Shown here in pieces: positions 1-8,641 of a DNA stretch of 20,510 bases (positions are counted from its first letter, which is position 1; every line of letters begins with the position of its first letter). The DNA lies in the NCBI GenBank assembly GCA_003427395.1, contig BFEA01000233.1, positions 1,257,359 to 1,277,868 on the forward strand, read 5' to 3'. The notes beneath the pieces were generated by a model. It was not told where the DNA came from. It did no database searches and saw only the letters and a program-made list of their open reading frames with translations. The position numbers and the translations under genes were made by a program. The stretch is from Chara braunii (Eukaryota > Streptophyta > Charophyceae > Charales > Characeae).

Positions 1-238
1 AGTCATCCGGTGCCGAACCCGGGGATTGACTTACTTGGGGCCAAGTCCCACTAGCAGAGTCGAGTTTCCTCTGTGTCCGAATCTGGATGTCTTTGTGGAG
101 ATCTGTGGCTGCAGAAACTAAACGCTACTTTCTGCACATCACCACAAACCCTTCCAGATTCGGGCGTTGAGGACACTAACCGCTGATAGTGGGACTTGGC
201 CCCTGACGAGCTGGACTGGGGTTCGGAGTCGGTAGACT
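1..238. repeat. Foldback element: ~238-bp imperfect inverted repeat
   Basis: The first 238 bases fold back on themselves around a short loop at 118-128. Perfectly complementary blocks are 37-53 with 187-203 (17 bp, GGGGCCAAGTCCCACTA and its complement), 77-87 with 153-163 (11 bp, CCGAATCTGGA), and 111-117 with 129-135 (GCAGAAA/TTTCTGC). The two longer blocks pair at the same coordinate sum (240), so this is one continuous hairpin and not scattered matches. The outer bases 1-36 also match 204-238 imperfectly. It could be a MITE/foldback transposon, a head-to-head duplicated fragment, or a long-hairpin small-RNA locus. The left end touches the window edge, so target-site duplications cannot be checked and the element may be larger. 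Confidence 0.75.
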
Positions 239-259
239 AAAAAAGGGGTGACATTCGCG

Positions 260-327
260 GAATTCAGTGGACTGAAATGCTGCTCGTTTATGGATCTAAT
301 GACCAATTTCAGTATTTCAGTAGAATT
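260..327. repeat. Small inverted repeat beside the foldback
   Basis: Bases 271-282 (ACTGAAATGCTG) are complementary to 310-321 with one mismatch, and GAATT-type ends flank them (260-265 and 322-327). An interrupted A tract follows at 328-343. It may be a second small hairpin or the decayed edge of the element at 1-238. Confidence 0.4.
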
Positions 328-343
328 AAAAAAAAAAGAAAAA

Positions 344-931
344 CCCATAATTCTGAAAGTCTGGACCCGAACAGGATAATGCAAAAAGTGGGCTATTTTT
401 ATTATTATTTTTAATAGCCAGAGAACTATCTGGCTGGGGCCTCATACGGGCTGGTAATGGCCCAGGCTTGTGCCCCCGGGTCCCTACCATCCAAGCTCAA
501 AATCTCACAGCCAGATTTTGACTAACCACATTGAAAAATATTCGAAACCAGGCATACCCCCCCCCGAAGTGTCATTGGAAATTTCTGCAAAGACTGGCTG
601 GGCGGGTAACAAGGAGGTTGGATTGCAAAGGTTGTGTGGAAAGGAAGGGAGAGTGGAGGGGATGAAGTTGGGGACGGGGAAAGAGACTATTACCTATGCT
701 TTCAGGACTGGGCGAAGATTGATCCCTCATTCCCGCTTCGGCCCATGTCAGATTTTGGGGACTTCTTCCCGCCTTCACCTTTGGCGCTGGTGGACCTGGA
801 ATGGTATGGGAAGGGGTAATGGGCAACAGTAGGAAGGAAAAAGGCTTAGGAGGGTAAGTGATAGAGAAGGGCGGTGAGAAGAACTTGTAGATAGTAATAG
901 TTTCGGGTTCCGGCTCTTTGCTTTTTCTGCT
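344..931. other. No gene seen
   Basis: Short open frames here overlap on both strands and have low-complexity composition, with no recognisable motif. A weak hairpin (GGCTATT ... AATAGCC) surrounds an AT-rich run near 388-418. I see no supported coding or RNA gene. Confidence 0.5.
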
Positions 932-1139
932 CAGTCAATCCCCTGGACTCCGGGGCAATCAATGCTGACAGGAATCTTCTATTTTTTGGCTCTCTGTTTG
1001 TACTATGATTTAAGTCTGTATAAGGGACACTGGACCCGGTTTCTGGCAGGTGATGCTCCCCACCAATAGATGGAGCCTCCCCCTAGGTGGTAGTGGTGTC
1101 TTCTCTTATCAGCACCACTAACATTGAAGGAGAGTTGTC

Positions 1140-1172
<33 letters not shown>
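932..1172 (+). mobile_element. 5'-truncated LINE 3' end with 32-A tail
   Basis: The segment starts CAGTCAATCC at 932, shortly followed by AATCAATGCTG, as the 3' UTR of the large LINE does at 17305. Both then reach a CCGG-containing stretch, TGATGCTCCCCA and ATGGAGCC in the same order. In this copy the stem-loop lies at 1055-1076 (GCTCC/GGAGC), followed by about 65 bases and an uninterrupted run of 32 A at 1141-1172. This is the expected structure of a 5'-truncated target-primed insertion. Middle parts align only loosely, so it belongs to a related subfamily and is not a recent copy. Confidence 0.6.
1055..1076 (+). other. 3' stem-loop, copy E1
   Basis: GCTCC (1055-1059) pairs with GGAGC (1072-1076) around a 12-nt loop containing AATAGA. 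The same arrangement occurs at 5174, 10164, 17437 and 19062, always before an A-rich or T-rich tail. Confidence 0.6.
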
Positions 1173-1174
<2 letters not shown>

Positions 1175-1469
1175 AAGTGGGGAACAGATTGCAATATGAT
1201 CTTTTTGAACTTTTTCACCTTTCACTACCTACCCGCTACTACTTGTAAGCCTATACTGGAGGCTCCTGCAAGCATGGATATCTCTCACAATCAAGGGGAT
1301 GCATATTAACCCCCACCCAAATCGGCAGTTGTCAGGGAGTAGGGTGGGGCTGCCGGTGCGAGGAGCCAGCTAATGCAAAGATCGAGCATTTTCCCAGTAG
1401 CTATGCCTCCCATCTACTTCCCCCGCCCCCCATTGAGTGACAGCAATGTCTATGGCCAGCACTCTCCTG

Positions 1470-1529
<60 letters not shown>

Positions 1530-1862
1530 GTTGGTGTGAGTGAAGTCTACCACTTTTCTCAGGGGCATCACTAACTCTGGGCAATGTGGGAGTCCTTATC
1601 CATCAGTCAAACACATCTTGGGCAGACCGTCGAGGTTAGACCTCCTCATGAGGCAGTTGAAGTCCGGCAAAACTGCCTGGCACAGTCATGACTTTTTTGT
1701 GGAATTGTGTATGCACTGTATGGCAAACATGACGACACACCCATCATGGCCAAAGACCCTACCAAGAGCGACTGGGGGAAGCAAACCAACTATCTCAGTT
1801 ACTTGGCACCAAGAGTGCCCCAGGCATCCGCGGGGATTGAACCTACGACCTGCTTTGTTTTG
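1173..1862 (-). mobile_element. tRNA-headed composite repeat, copy A (SINE-like, with CA tract)
   Basis: Read on the minus strand, the element begins near 1862 with a good RNA polymerase III B box (GGTTCAATCCCC, 1843-1832). It continues with GGCACTCTTGGTGCC and a stretch ending in GTTGGTTTGCTTCCCCC, then about 220 bp found only in this copy, a (GT)26 tract (1527-1476) and a roughly 300-bp 3' body. Head and body both match the plus-strand copy at 5310-5726; the body match includes GCTGGCCATA, CACCGGCAGCCCCACCC and GGTAGGTAGTGAAA. I do not see a convincing A box, so the 5' end is probably truncated. Its 3' end abuts the 32-A tail of the element at 932-1172, so the two insertions meet tail to tail. 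Confidence 0.65.
1476..1527. repeat. (CA)26 microsatellite
   Basis: Uninterrupted CA dinucleotides over 52 bp. The tract lies inside composite repeat copy A, and the related copy at 5310 has a GT-rich tract at the same place, so it belongs to the repeat family. Confidence 0.95.
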
Positions 1863-2029
1863 CCATTTAGGAATATATGAAAACAGCATACTCACAAAAA
1901 TTCCAGCAAAAGTACCGTCCTAGACCAGTTTCATTAGAGCCAAATAGTCTACTCTGGTGGCAAAGGGTAATGCACCCTGTAAATGCCAAAAAATCAACCA
2001 CAGTGGCTCAGATTATCAGACAGGAGCAA
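1863..2029. other. Spacer, nothing recognised
   Basis: A spacer between composite repeat copies A and C. I see no motif, RNA gene or supported open frame. Confidence 0.4.
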
Positions 2030-2165
2030 GTAGCCTAGCTCAGTTAGTTAGGCAAGCAAGTCACATTCACGGGGTCATCGGTCCCCGCTGACCACCTGAA
2101 GCAGGCTTGGTGCCAAGCAACTAAGATAGTTGGCTTGCTCCCCCCAGTCGGTATTGGAAGGGTCT
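2030..2165 (+). mobile_element. tRNA-headed repeat, copy C (head only)
   Basis: TAGCTCAGTTAG at 2036-2047 matches a tRNA/pol III A box. About 40 bases on, GGTCCCCGCTGACCACCTG is a degraded B-box region. The head continues with CTTGGTGCCAAGCAACTAAGATAGTTGG and CTTGCTCCCCCCAGTCGGTATTGG, matching copies A and B in order. The match stops near AGGGTCT, so only the head is present. It is not a functional tRNA gene: the acceptor and anticodon stems do not form a proper cloverleaf and the T-loop sequence is changed. Confidence 0.65.
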
Positions 2166-2311
2166 AACAGGATAGCTATGGTTGATGTTGGCTAGGATGG
2201 CATTGTCTCTGAGATGTTATGTCCTGACTCAGGGAGGGCTAGCGGTTGTTCTAGGATTAGAAGGCCAGATTTGATCATATAGCATAGACTTCTAGGATTT
2301 TGTACATACTA

Positions 2312-2437
2312 ATCACCATCATCATTAGCATCATCATCATTAGTATCATTATCTCACAATTCTCATACAATCATTAGAAGTTCATCATCATCATCATCAT
2401 CATCAGCATAATCATCATCAGCATAATCATCATCATA
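2312..2437. repeat. Interrupted (ATC/CAT)n microsatellite
   Basis: Two ATC-rich blocks (about 2312-2340 and 2381-2437) are separated by about 40 bases of diverged sequence. This is an ordinary imperfect trinucleotide repeat. Confidence 0.9.
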
Positions 2438-2913
2438 TGAGGGATGATGAGCCCGGTTCTCAGCTTGTTTGGTTCGGTCTTTCCGGGTAGACTGTGAGGA
2501 CCCCGGCCTCAATCTTCTTATTGGTAATATCAGCCTTGGTTACTGGGCCTGGTTTGTTATAATAAAAAAAAGAAAGAAGAAGTTAGGAGCTGGTCAGGTC
2601 GTATTGTGATGACACAAAATCACATTGCTGCCATGCTTTTTAGACAATGGGCATCACCCTTAAACCACCAGTACTTCCAAACCCCTTTCTTTCCAATGCC
2701 AACTTCCATTGTGTGCTGAGTTTTGTTGAGCTAGTAAGTCGCAAAATCGATTCATTTTCCCCAGGGCCGCCAGGCTCAGCACCAGCCATTTCGTTGTGGG
2801 TTTCTGAGACGCAGATATGGTCGTTTGGAAACAAAATGGTTGGGGGAAGTATACCACCGAAACGTTTTCCAGCCATTTTGTTCTAACGCGCTCCACACTC
2901 TTCGAAGCTTGTC
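2438..2913. other. Unassigned stretch downstream of the gag-like frame
   Basis: An A/G-rich run lies near 2564-2580. Overlapping frames on both strands between 2640 and 2938 have no motif I recognise. On the minus strand this lies just 3' of the gag-like frame, where a nucleocapsid knuckle and pol would be expected; neither CCHC boxes nor protease/RT motifs are visible. Confidence 0.4.
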
Positions 2914-4790
2914 CTAACGGTAATGAACACAACCACAACGGGCCTCAATGGTGGCCCGCTCGTCAGGCAACAAGTGTCCACGAGGGTAAACAAAGCCCAA
3001 CAAAAGATCGACCTTTTGAACAGCGAACGTGTGGGCACCGGGATGTGTAGAGCGGCTATCGGCACGACCCATAGCGGACAAGGCCATCCACAAACGATCG
3101 TCGGGAGTGGCAGTGTCATCATCCAGGTTCAAGTGGATGATGTTCATGAGCTCCAGCTCCTCTGGAGCAACCCTAAGAAAAGGGTTGATCTCGGAGGTGG
3201 CGTCATCACTGGTGTGCTCAAGCGTATTGTAGCGCTGAGAGAATGAAGCCCCAGGCTGAGCTGAGCAATGAAAACGACCAGGGAAAGAGGAACAATGTTG
3301 GGTGTTGCTGCAAGACTGGGTGGCGGCAGAGGGTTGTTGAGAGGAGGAGGTGGTGGTGCAACAACCAGGCATCCTGTGGTATTAGCGTACAACCTCCTAT
3401 GCCTGCTCGGATGAGGAAAATGACCACATCCATAGCTCTAAGCAGCACTCAATTGGAACATTGGCTAGAAAGCGGTCGATCAGGTCGATTTCATGGAGGA
3501 ATGCTGCATCACATGCGAGACGGGGATCCTGGAAAACCCAGATACGAAGCTCCAACTCCACAGCTACACTGGACCCAGACTATCTGGTTTGGGTAACTTG
3601 GTCCATGGCGTTTGTGGCATCATGTTCTGCACCAAAGCGGTCTTGGAGGGGTGCTGCAAAGTCGTCGAAGGCAGGAGTGATACCCTCATGGAGGCGGTGG
3701 GGAAAATAATCCTCCCACGTAGTGGAAGGGCCACCTCGCCACTTGGTGCTGAGCACATCGCACCACTGCTCACGACAAGTAGTCGTCAGTGCTAGGGTGC
3801 AGCTGGGTGGTTGCAACCAATACAAGAACCAGTGTGTTCCATCATACTCATGTTTATATGAGATATGCATGGGAGGGGATCCACTGTGCTGATGGCAAGG
3901 AAAGGTAGGCTGAGGGGCCTGCACCGTTGTGACAAACGTGTGGGCCGGGCCAGAGGGAGGGGAGAGCAGTGGACAGTGGCCACTGGTCGAGGGACTAACA
4001 AAGGTGGATGTAGTGGCTGCGGACAACTGTGAAGTGATGGCAAGATAGTGCGGGAGAGGGGGGGGAGCAGGTCGAGGGAAGCAAGCCTGCATGATAGGTG
4101 TAGGAAGGGGGTTAGAAGAAAAAGAAGGGTGTGAACTGGCGAGGGGTGAACCTGCTGTAGGGTAAGGATCTCCTCCCGAGTCTGCACAATAGTGGTGTGC
4201 AGGTCAGCCACTCGTTGTGTTCGTGGGGACGCAGGAGGCAAACAAGAGGGGGAGCAACTAATCCTGGACTAGTACGAGCTTGGGGGTGGGGATGATGGAT
4301 GAAAGATGGGAGGCAAAATGGGCCTGATACTACCGCAACAGATGCACAAAGTTGGGTAGGCAATATGCATGTCAGCCACAACAGAAGTGGTAGGGGCACT
4401 GGAGGCTGGCGTGAGTGCTGTACTTGACGGGGTAGTCTGGGCAGCAGCAGCAACTGCCACGACGGAGGGGGACTGTTGGGCCTAAGCAGCTGAGCAGTAG
4501 AAACCGCGATGTCGGCGGCTGTGAGGTGGGGGGAGTCCAGTTGGGAGTCGATGGGGGAGTATAAGAGTGGTGGGAAAACTTGAGATGGTTAACCTCAAGG
4601 GTGAGATCATCGAGGTGGGTGGTGGGAAGAGCAAAAAGGGAGGCAAGCATAACTTGCAGCTCGGTGTGAGTGATAGGGGTGTGTCCCTAGGACGCAGTCT
4701 GTTCGACCATTTGGGAAATGGCCGGTGCAGTGGTGACCTCCTCAATGCTCGCGTCCGTGGACAGGGGGGAGAAGGGAGGTCGTCATGATG
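2914..4790 (-). pseudogene. Degenerate LTR-retrotransposon gag-like polyprotein
   Basis: One minus-strand frame can be followed from about 4790 to 2914. It is broken by at least six in-frame stops, including codons at 4689-4687, 4374-4372, 3582-3580, 3399-3397 and 3384-3382. The N-terminal part (to ~4560) is helical-looking (PAISQMVEQ, ITHTELQVML, DDLTLEVNHLK). A long Pro/Ser/Thr-rich linker follows, then a more conserved block with REQWCDVLSTKWRGG, STTWEDYF, FDDFAAPLQDRFG and LIDRFLANVP. In Gag capsid regions of Ty3-like elements, a W...F...L...RF pattern after a W-rich segment is usual. The C-terminal 150 residues (to 2914) are open and acidic, without a zinc knuckle. The assignment rests on pattern only. 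No pol or LTR pair is visible, so the element is partial and inactive. A host gene of unknown type is the alternative. Confidence 0.5.
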
Positions 4791-4983
4791 GGAGGTGAGG
4801 AGGAAGGTGCTGTGAGAGATGGGGAGGGCAGACCGCGAACAAGTGGGAGGGGGCCGAGGGAACGGAGGTTGTATCTGCAGGTTGGCAAACCTTGAAAATG
4901 ACGAGTCACGCGTGAGAAGGCACAGCCTGGCGGTCCTAACCTGTGCCCACAGGACAGACGACTAGGTACCGAGCAGAGGTTTA

Positions 4984-5023
4984 CCGGCCATTCTGTGAGC
5001 CCCCCGGCCATTCTGTGAGCCCC
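4984..5023. repeat. 20-bp direct repeat, two perfect copies
   Basis: CCGGCCATTCTGTGAGCCC with its spacer base occurs at 4984-5003 and again immediately at 5004-5023, followed by a G run. It is a short tandem duplication in non-coding DNA just upstream of the gag-like frame (minus strand). Confidence 0.9.
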
Positions 5024-5139
5024 GGGGGGGACAATATAGGCATGCGCCACCTAGCTGGCCCGCCAGCCCCCCTGCATAGCGTCTAGGGGGACGGTTATGG
5101 GGCCTTGCTGGTTGCTCCTTCTCTATCTTGACTACTGTC

Positions 5140-5223
5140 ACATGCTTGGCAGTGATAATTAACCGGACTACTGGCCCCAAGAATAGATGGGGCATTGTGT
5201 CTCAAAAAAAAAAAAAAAAAAAA
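5140..5223 (+). mobile_element. A-tailed retroelement 3' end, copy E2
   Basis: An AACCGGACTACTGG stretch leads into a stem-loop (5174-5193) and, after a short spacer, 20 consecutive A (5204-5223). The order CCGG, stem-loop, A tail is that of the LINE 3' end at 17427-17508. The 5' boundary is not visible: upstream of about 5140 no similarity to the LINE 3' UTR can be seen. The start given is therefore arbitrary. Confidence 0.45.
5174..5193 (+). other. 3' stem-loop, copy E2 (compensated stem)
   Basis: GCCCC (5174-5178) pairs with GGGGC (5189-5193) around a loop containing GAATAGAT. Relative to the GCTCC/GGAGC stems of the other copies, both partners of the central pair have changed (T-A to C-G), so pairing is kept. 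Confidence 0.55.
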
Positions 5224-5309
5224 CTTGGGAGGGGCAGATCTTGCTTCCACGACTGTACTTGAACAGGAAATGTTCTGTAGGTCGTACATTTTCCTGTATC
5301 TACGGATAC

Positions 5310-5726
5310 AGATTGAGCAAGCAGCATTCAGAAGTTAGTGGACTCGATCCCCACTGATCACCTGTGGCACTCTTGGTGCCAACCAACTGAGATGGTTGGC
5401 TTGCTCCCCCTGTCAGGTATCGGTAGGCCTCACTGGTGTGCGTGTGTGTGTGTGTGGGGGGGTTGTGTGTGGTGTGTGTGAGAGTGCTGGCCATAAACAC
5501 TGCTGTTACTCGATGGGGGGGGTGGAAATAGATGAGAGGCGCAGCTACTGGCAAAATGCTTGGTCTTTGCGTTAGCCGCCCCCCCCCACCGGCAGCCCCA
5601 CCCTACTCCCTGACCACCGCCAATTAGTGCTGGGGACAACATGCATCCCCTTAATTGTGAGAGGTATCTATGCTTGCAGGGTCCCCTATATAGGCTTAGA
5701 GTATAGGTAGGTAGTGAAAAGTGAAA
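5310..5726 (+). mobile_element. tRNA-headed composite repeat, copy B
   Basis: The B-box-like GGACTCGATCC lies at 5340-5350. It is followed by GGCAC-TCTTG-GTGCC (5366-5380) and a perfect 8-bp hairpin GCCAACCA/TGGTTGGC (5378-5385 with 5393-5400). TTGCTCCCCCTGTCAGGTATCGG, a GT-rich tract (about 5438-5482) and a 3' body follow. The body parallels minus-strand copy A nearly to its end (GTGAAA at 5721-5726). Compared with copy A, about 220 bp between head and GT tract is missing. No clear A box is visible. The shared tRNA-like head, internal dinucleotide tract and 3' body define a repeat family. Confidence 0.65.
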
Positions 5727-6385
5727 TGAAGAGAAGAATATAGCTTAGTTTAGAATGGTGGGGAGGGTTGCCTTGTAGGGAAACCAATGTCGAATCAAGA
5801 GGTGTGTCCTACTCTCAATGTCTGTGGACCCATTTCGGGGTGGTGGGTTATCAGAGGTAGGTTGGGGGTAGTTGTTAGATGACGGTCGAGGTCTCCACCA
5901 TTACCACTGGTTGATTCTCCCTAGGGAACAGACATAAGCAAGGCTCATCAGTAGCAGAAAGCAACCACACACATCCACATAGACTATGATATCACATTAG
6001 CTCACATAACAACCAGCATACTTAACAACTAACAGTAGACATATATGATCCGAGCTGTGCTAGGTTAGTGCTTAGAGGGGCTCATAGGTTAAGACCTTGG
6101 TTAGTTGACCATTAGACACTGCCTATGAGCGCCCTCACTACTCACGGGACTAGCTGAGAACTATGTGCCTAGCTCCCGAGGTTCCCGTATAACGAGGCTT
6201 GTACGCAAGGGCCTCAACTGGGGCTGAATGGGGGAGCTCATTCAGTGTTGGTGCCCGCGTCCGCTGTCTGGTCAGGTTGCTCCAGTAGAGAGTGATGTTC
6301 CTCGCATGAGGTACAATAGAAATGGAGTGGGGGTGCGCCAGGAGATATATATCAAGAGGAGTGGTGGGAGGGAGTCTCGTAAGGA
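5727..6385. other. Unassigned spacer with a short inverted repeat
   Basis: No supported gene. CTCATAGG at 6081-6088 is complementary to CCTATGAG at 6122-6129. The final 250 bases lead into the A-rich tail at 6386 and could be the body of another retroposed element, but I find no second copy in the window to define it. Confidence 0.4.
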
Positions 6386-6423
6386 AAAAAAAGAAAAAAG
6401 AAAAAAAAAAGAAGAAAATAAGA
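6386..6423 (+). repeat. A-rich tract, possible retroelement tail
   Basis: Runs of A interrupted by single G residues over about 38 bp. This resembles a decayed A tail of a plus-strand insertion, though a simple purine tract is equally possible. Confidence 0.5.
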
Positions 6424-6483
6424 TCTTGCTTCCCTAAATAAAAAGAATGTGTGCAAGCGGCCTTGGCTGCGGGTTGTGCGCTT

Positions 6484-6720
6484 GTGCTCACAAGCTGTCA
6501 CCTATCATGCCCCGGCAAGGGGTGGGGGGAAACTGTTTTTTTTCTCCCTTTTTTGTTTTTTGGTCACGCGCGTATGCTTTTTTTGTTTTCTTTTGGTCAC
6601 GTGTGTGCTCACAAGCTGTCACCTATTGCCTCCTGGCAAAGGGCTGGGGGAAACTGCTTTTCCTCTCTCTTTTTTTATTTTATTTTAAATCCGCTGTGGG
6701 TCGTGCCCGATCATGGTGAC
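6484..6720. repeat. Diverged tandem repeat, ~120-bp period
   Basis: TGTGCTCACAAGCTGTCACCTAT starts at 6484 and again at 6604. Each is followed by a GGCAA-GGG-GGGG-AAACTG segment and a long T-rich block. Inside the first unit a TTTTGGTCACG motif itself occurs twice (about 6560 and 6593). It is non-coding; the three open frames across it reflect the repeat and the T runs. Confidence 0.8.
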
Positions 6721-7593
6721 AGTGCCAGCGCGCTCTGCTGGGCGAGAAGCGGCTGGTCATAACAGCAGCTGATCACACTGCCGATCTCGTGCTGTGACGA
6801 ACCATTTTCTGTAATCACACGACTTTCTGCGCGAAGCTGCCTTGGGGGAACGGGACGGGTTAGTAGGGCGAAGTACGTGGGGATAGGTCGGCTGGGCAAG
6901 TTGCATGGATGTCCTCGTTTCTTTTTTGATTTTCTTTTTTCTTTTTTGATTTTGTCGGGCCAGTATCGGGAAAGGTCCCGCCTAGGCAGTAGGAGACCGC
7001 GCCTTACTGAGCGCAAGAAATAACTATTGCCATAGCTTCTTTCTTGTTCTGTTGGGGCGAAGGGGAACGGGAATTTTGGTGCGATGACCGCGCGGGAACA
7101 TCGTTTTTCTTTTTCAAAATTTTCTTTCAACTGATGTCGAGCCCCCGTGTGCTCCCCGGAATTGTTTTTCGAGTTTTTCGTTCTTCAGAATTTTCTTTTT
7201 CTGCAATTCGGATTTAGATAGGAATTTAGGAACCTTGAAATTTTTGCTGCGCTATGCTTCTTGCTTGCGCGGGCCTGTCTATGGCGAGAGCAGAGCTCTG
7301 ACTAAGTTGCGCCCTTAATCTTGCGCGTAACTGTATCTTTTGGCGGGCGCAGCTGTAACTGTATCTCTCTCTTCTTGACTCTCTCGCCTTTCTTCCCGCC
7401 TTCTTCCTTCCTGCTGTGCATGCATCCTCCCTCGTTTTGATAGGCCGAAGCGTTGCACGCCCAAATTGATGCGTGGAGAGTGGTTACGACCCCCACGCCG
7501 CGGTCTGACCATGCAGAACATAGGCACTTCCCTTCTCTCCTCCTTCCTTCTGTCTTGGGTATGATCCCGGGTTTCTCACGCAAGCACGCATGC

Positions 7594-7600
7594 TATAAAT
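7594..7600 (+). promoter_or_regulatory. TATA-box-like TATAAAT
   Basis: TATAAAT in a locally GC-rich context, about 1 kb before the ATG at 8642. It is plausible as a core promoter element only because of its position and context. Confidence 0.25.
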
Positions 7601-7866
7601 TTCGCAAGCGCGACTGATTTGCTCTCTCTGGATTTGGAAGGTTAGCGCGGTCAGTGAGGATCGGCTAACGAGCAAGTTGGAAGGTGAGTAGAAGTCAGTC
7701 GGGCGATCCGACGGGCTGGTGGCAAGTAAGCGGGGTTGACGTGCGGGCCACGACGGACTGTGGCGCACAGGCGAACCTGGCGTGCGTGCTTGGACTAAGC
7801 GGGGTGACGACTCGGTGTTGGTGCGAGACGACGGACTGTCCGCATTGGAGGTGACGTGGTGTAGAG

Positions 7867-8059
7867 AGAGAGAGAGAGTAAGGAGCAGACGAGTGTGGGA
7901 TCGTGACCTTTCTTTTCTTTTCCTTGTATTCAATTTTGGTTTCAGGCGAAAGACATAGAGAGANGCGAAAGACATAGAGAGAGAGTAAGGAGCAGACGAG
8001 TGTGGGATCGTGACCTTTCTTTTCTTTTCCTTGTATTCAATTTTGGTTTCAGGCGAAAG
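7867..8059. repeat. Direct duplication around a single N
   Basis: The segment from the AGAGAG run through GTAAGGAGCAG to TTTCAGGCGAAAG is present at about 7867-7952 and again, 107 bases later, at 7974-8059. A single N stands at 7964 between them. On either side of the N the same 18 bases (GCGAAAGACATAGAGAGA) occur, at 7946-7963 and 7965-7982. That is what two contig ends sharing an unmerged overlap look like. A genuine tandem duplication with an 88-bp period, after merging the overlap, is also possible. Confidence 0.85.
7878..7945 (+). other. Possible short intron (first of two copies)
   Basis: GTAAGG at 7878 fits a splice donor. A pyrimidine-rich run (TTTCTTTTCTTTTCC) and TTTCAG at 7941-7946 fit an acceptor with its tract. 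The same signals recur at 7985-8053. If real, it would be a 5'-leader intron for the frame starting at 8642. This is inference from consensus only. Confidence 0.25.
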
Positions 8060-8641
8060 CCATCTTTCTTGTCTCCGATTTTGTGCGATGGTGTCGCCTG
8101 GTGTGCAACTCTATTCTCCCTTCTCCTTCCTTGTTGACGGGTGTGGCTTGAATGCCTCAATTTTGTTGGATGCGAGCATCAATCTTGAAAAGTGTGTCTG
8201 ACCAATGGGGATGCGCGTCGTCTTTGCATGAAAGAGTGAGGATCCGATGAATGAATGTTCCACGATCTCACAAGAAACCTGATCACCGAAGAGTTGCGCC
8301 GTACTCTGGAAGGAATTTGTGAGGCTGGGGAACTAATCAGTCCTTTTGATTGCTTCGAGTGTATCGGCTGGATGATGAACCCTTCACAGCCTTATCGATG
8401 TATGAATGGCTGACTTGTCACGAGATTGCCTTATGTTATGCCCGAAAGTTGTTTTTCTTTTTGATCTGATAGTTGCATGACGAACCCTTGGGGAACCATG
8501 GGGGCACCTGAAACGACCCATCAACGGGAGGCGAGTCCCGCGCATGCGCGTGCAAGTATGATCGCAAAGACGCGTCTTCCACGCGCGTCCACAGGACTGG
8601 CCCCCGAGGACCTATGATGAAGTCACCCCCTTTTTTCCGAT

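Larger units (their letters stand above)
6721..8641 (+). other. Non-coding promoter/leader-like region
   Basis: This stretch alternates GC-rich and T-rich blocks, with repeated CTTTTTTGATTTT-type runs at 6921-6957. It carries a TATA-like box at 7594, a duplicated intron-like segment around the N at 7964 and no long open frame. Its 3' end carries two in-frame stops just before the ATG at 8642. The arrangement would suit a gene or LTR promoter plus leader for the frame at 8642, but no transcript evidence can be read from sequence. Confidence 0.35.

Noticed and set aside
470-832. 120-codon open frame
   Set aside because: Opposite-strand and alternate-frame readings are equally open, the composition is odd, and no motif or other coding support exists.
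2030-2100. Possible functional tRNA gene
   Set aside because: An A box is clear, but the B-box region is degraded, no cloverleaf with a paired acceptor stem forms, and the same head is attached to repeat bodies elsewhere.
6447-6762. Three parallel frames of 79-103 codons with hydrophobic Phe-rich stretches
   Set aside because: They come from T-rich runs and the ~120-bp tandem repeat; all three frames look alike, so this is not a membrane protein.
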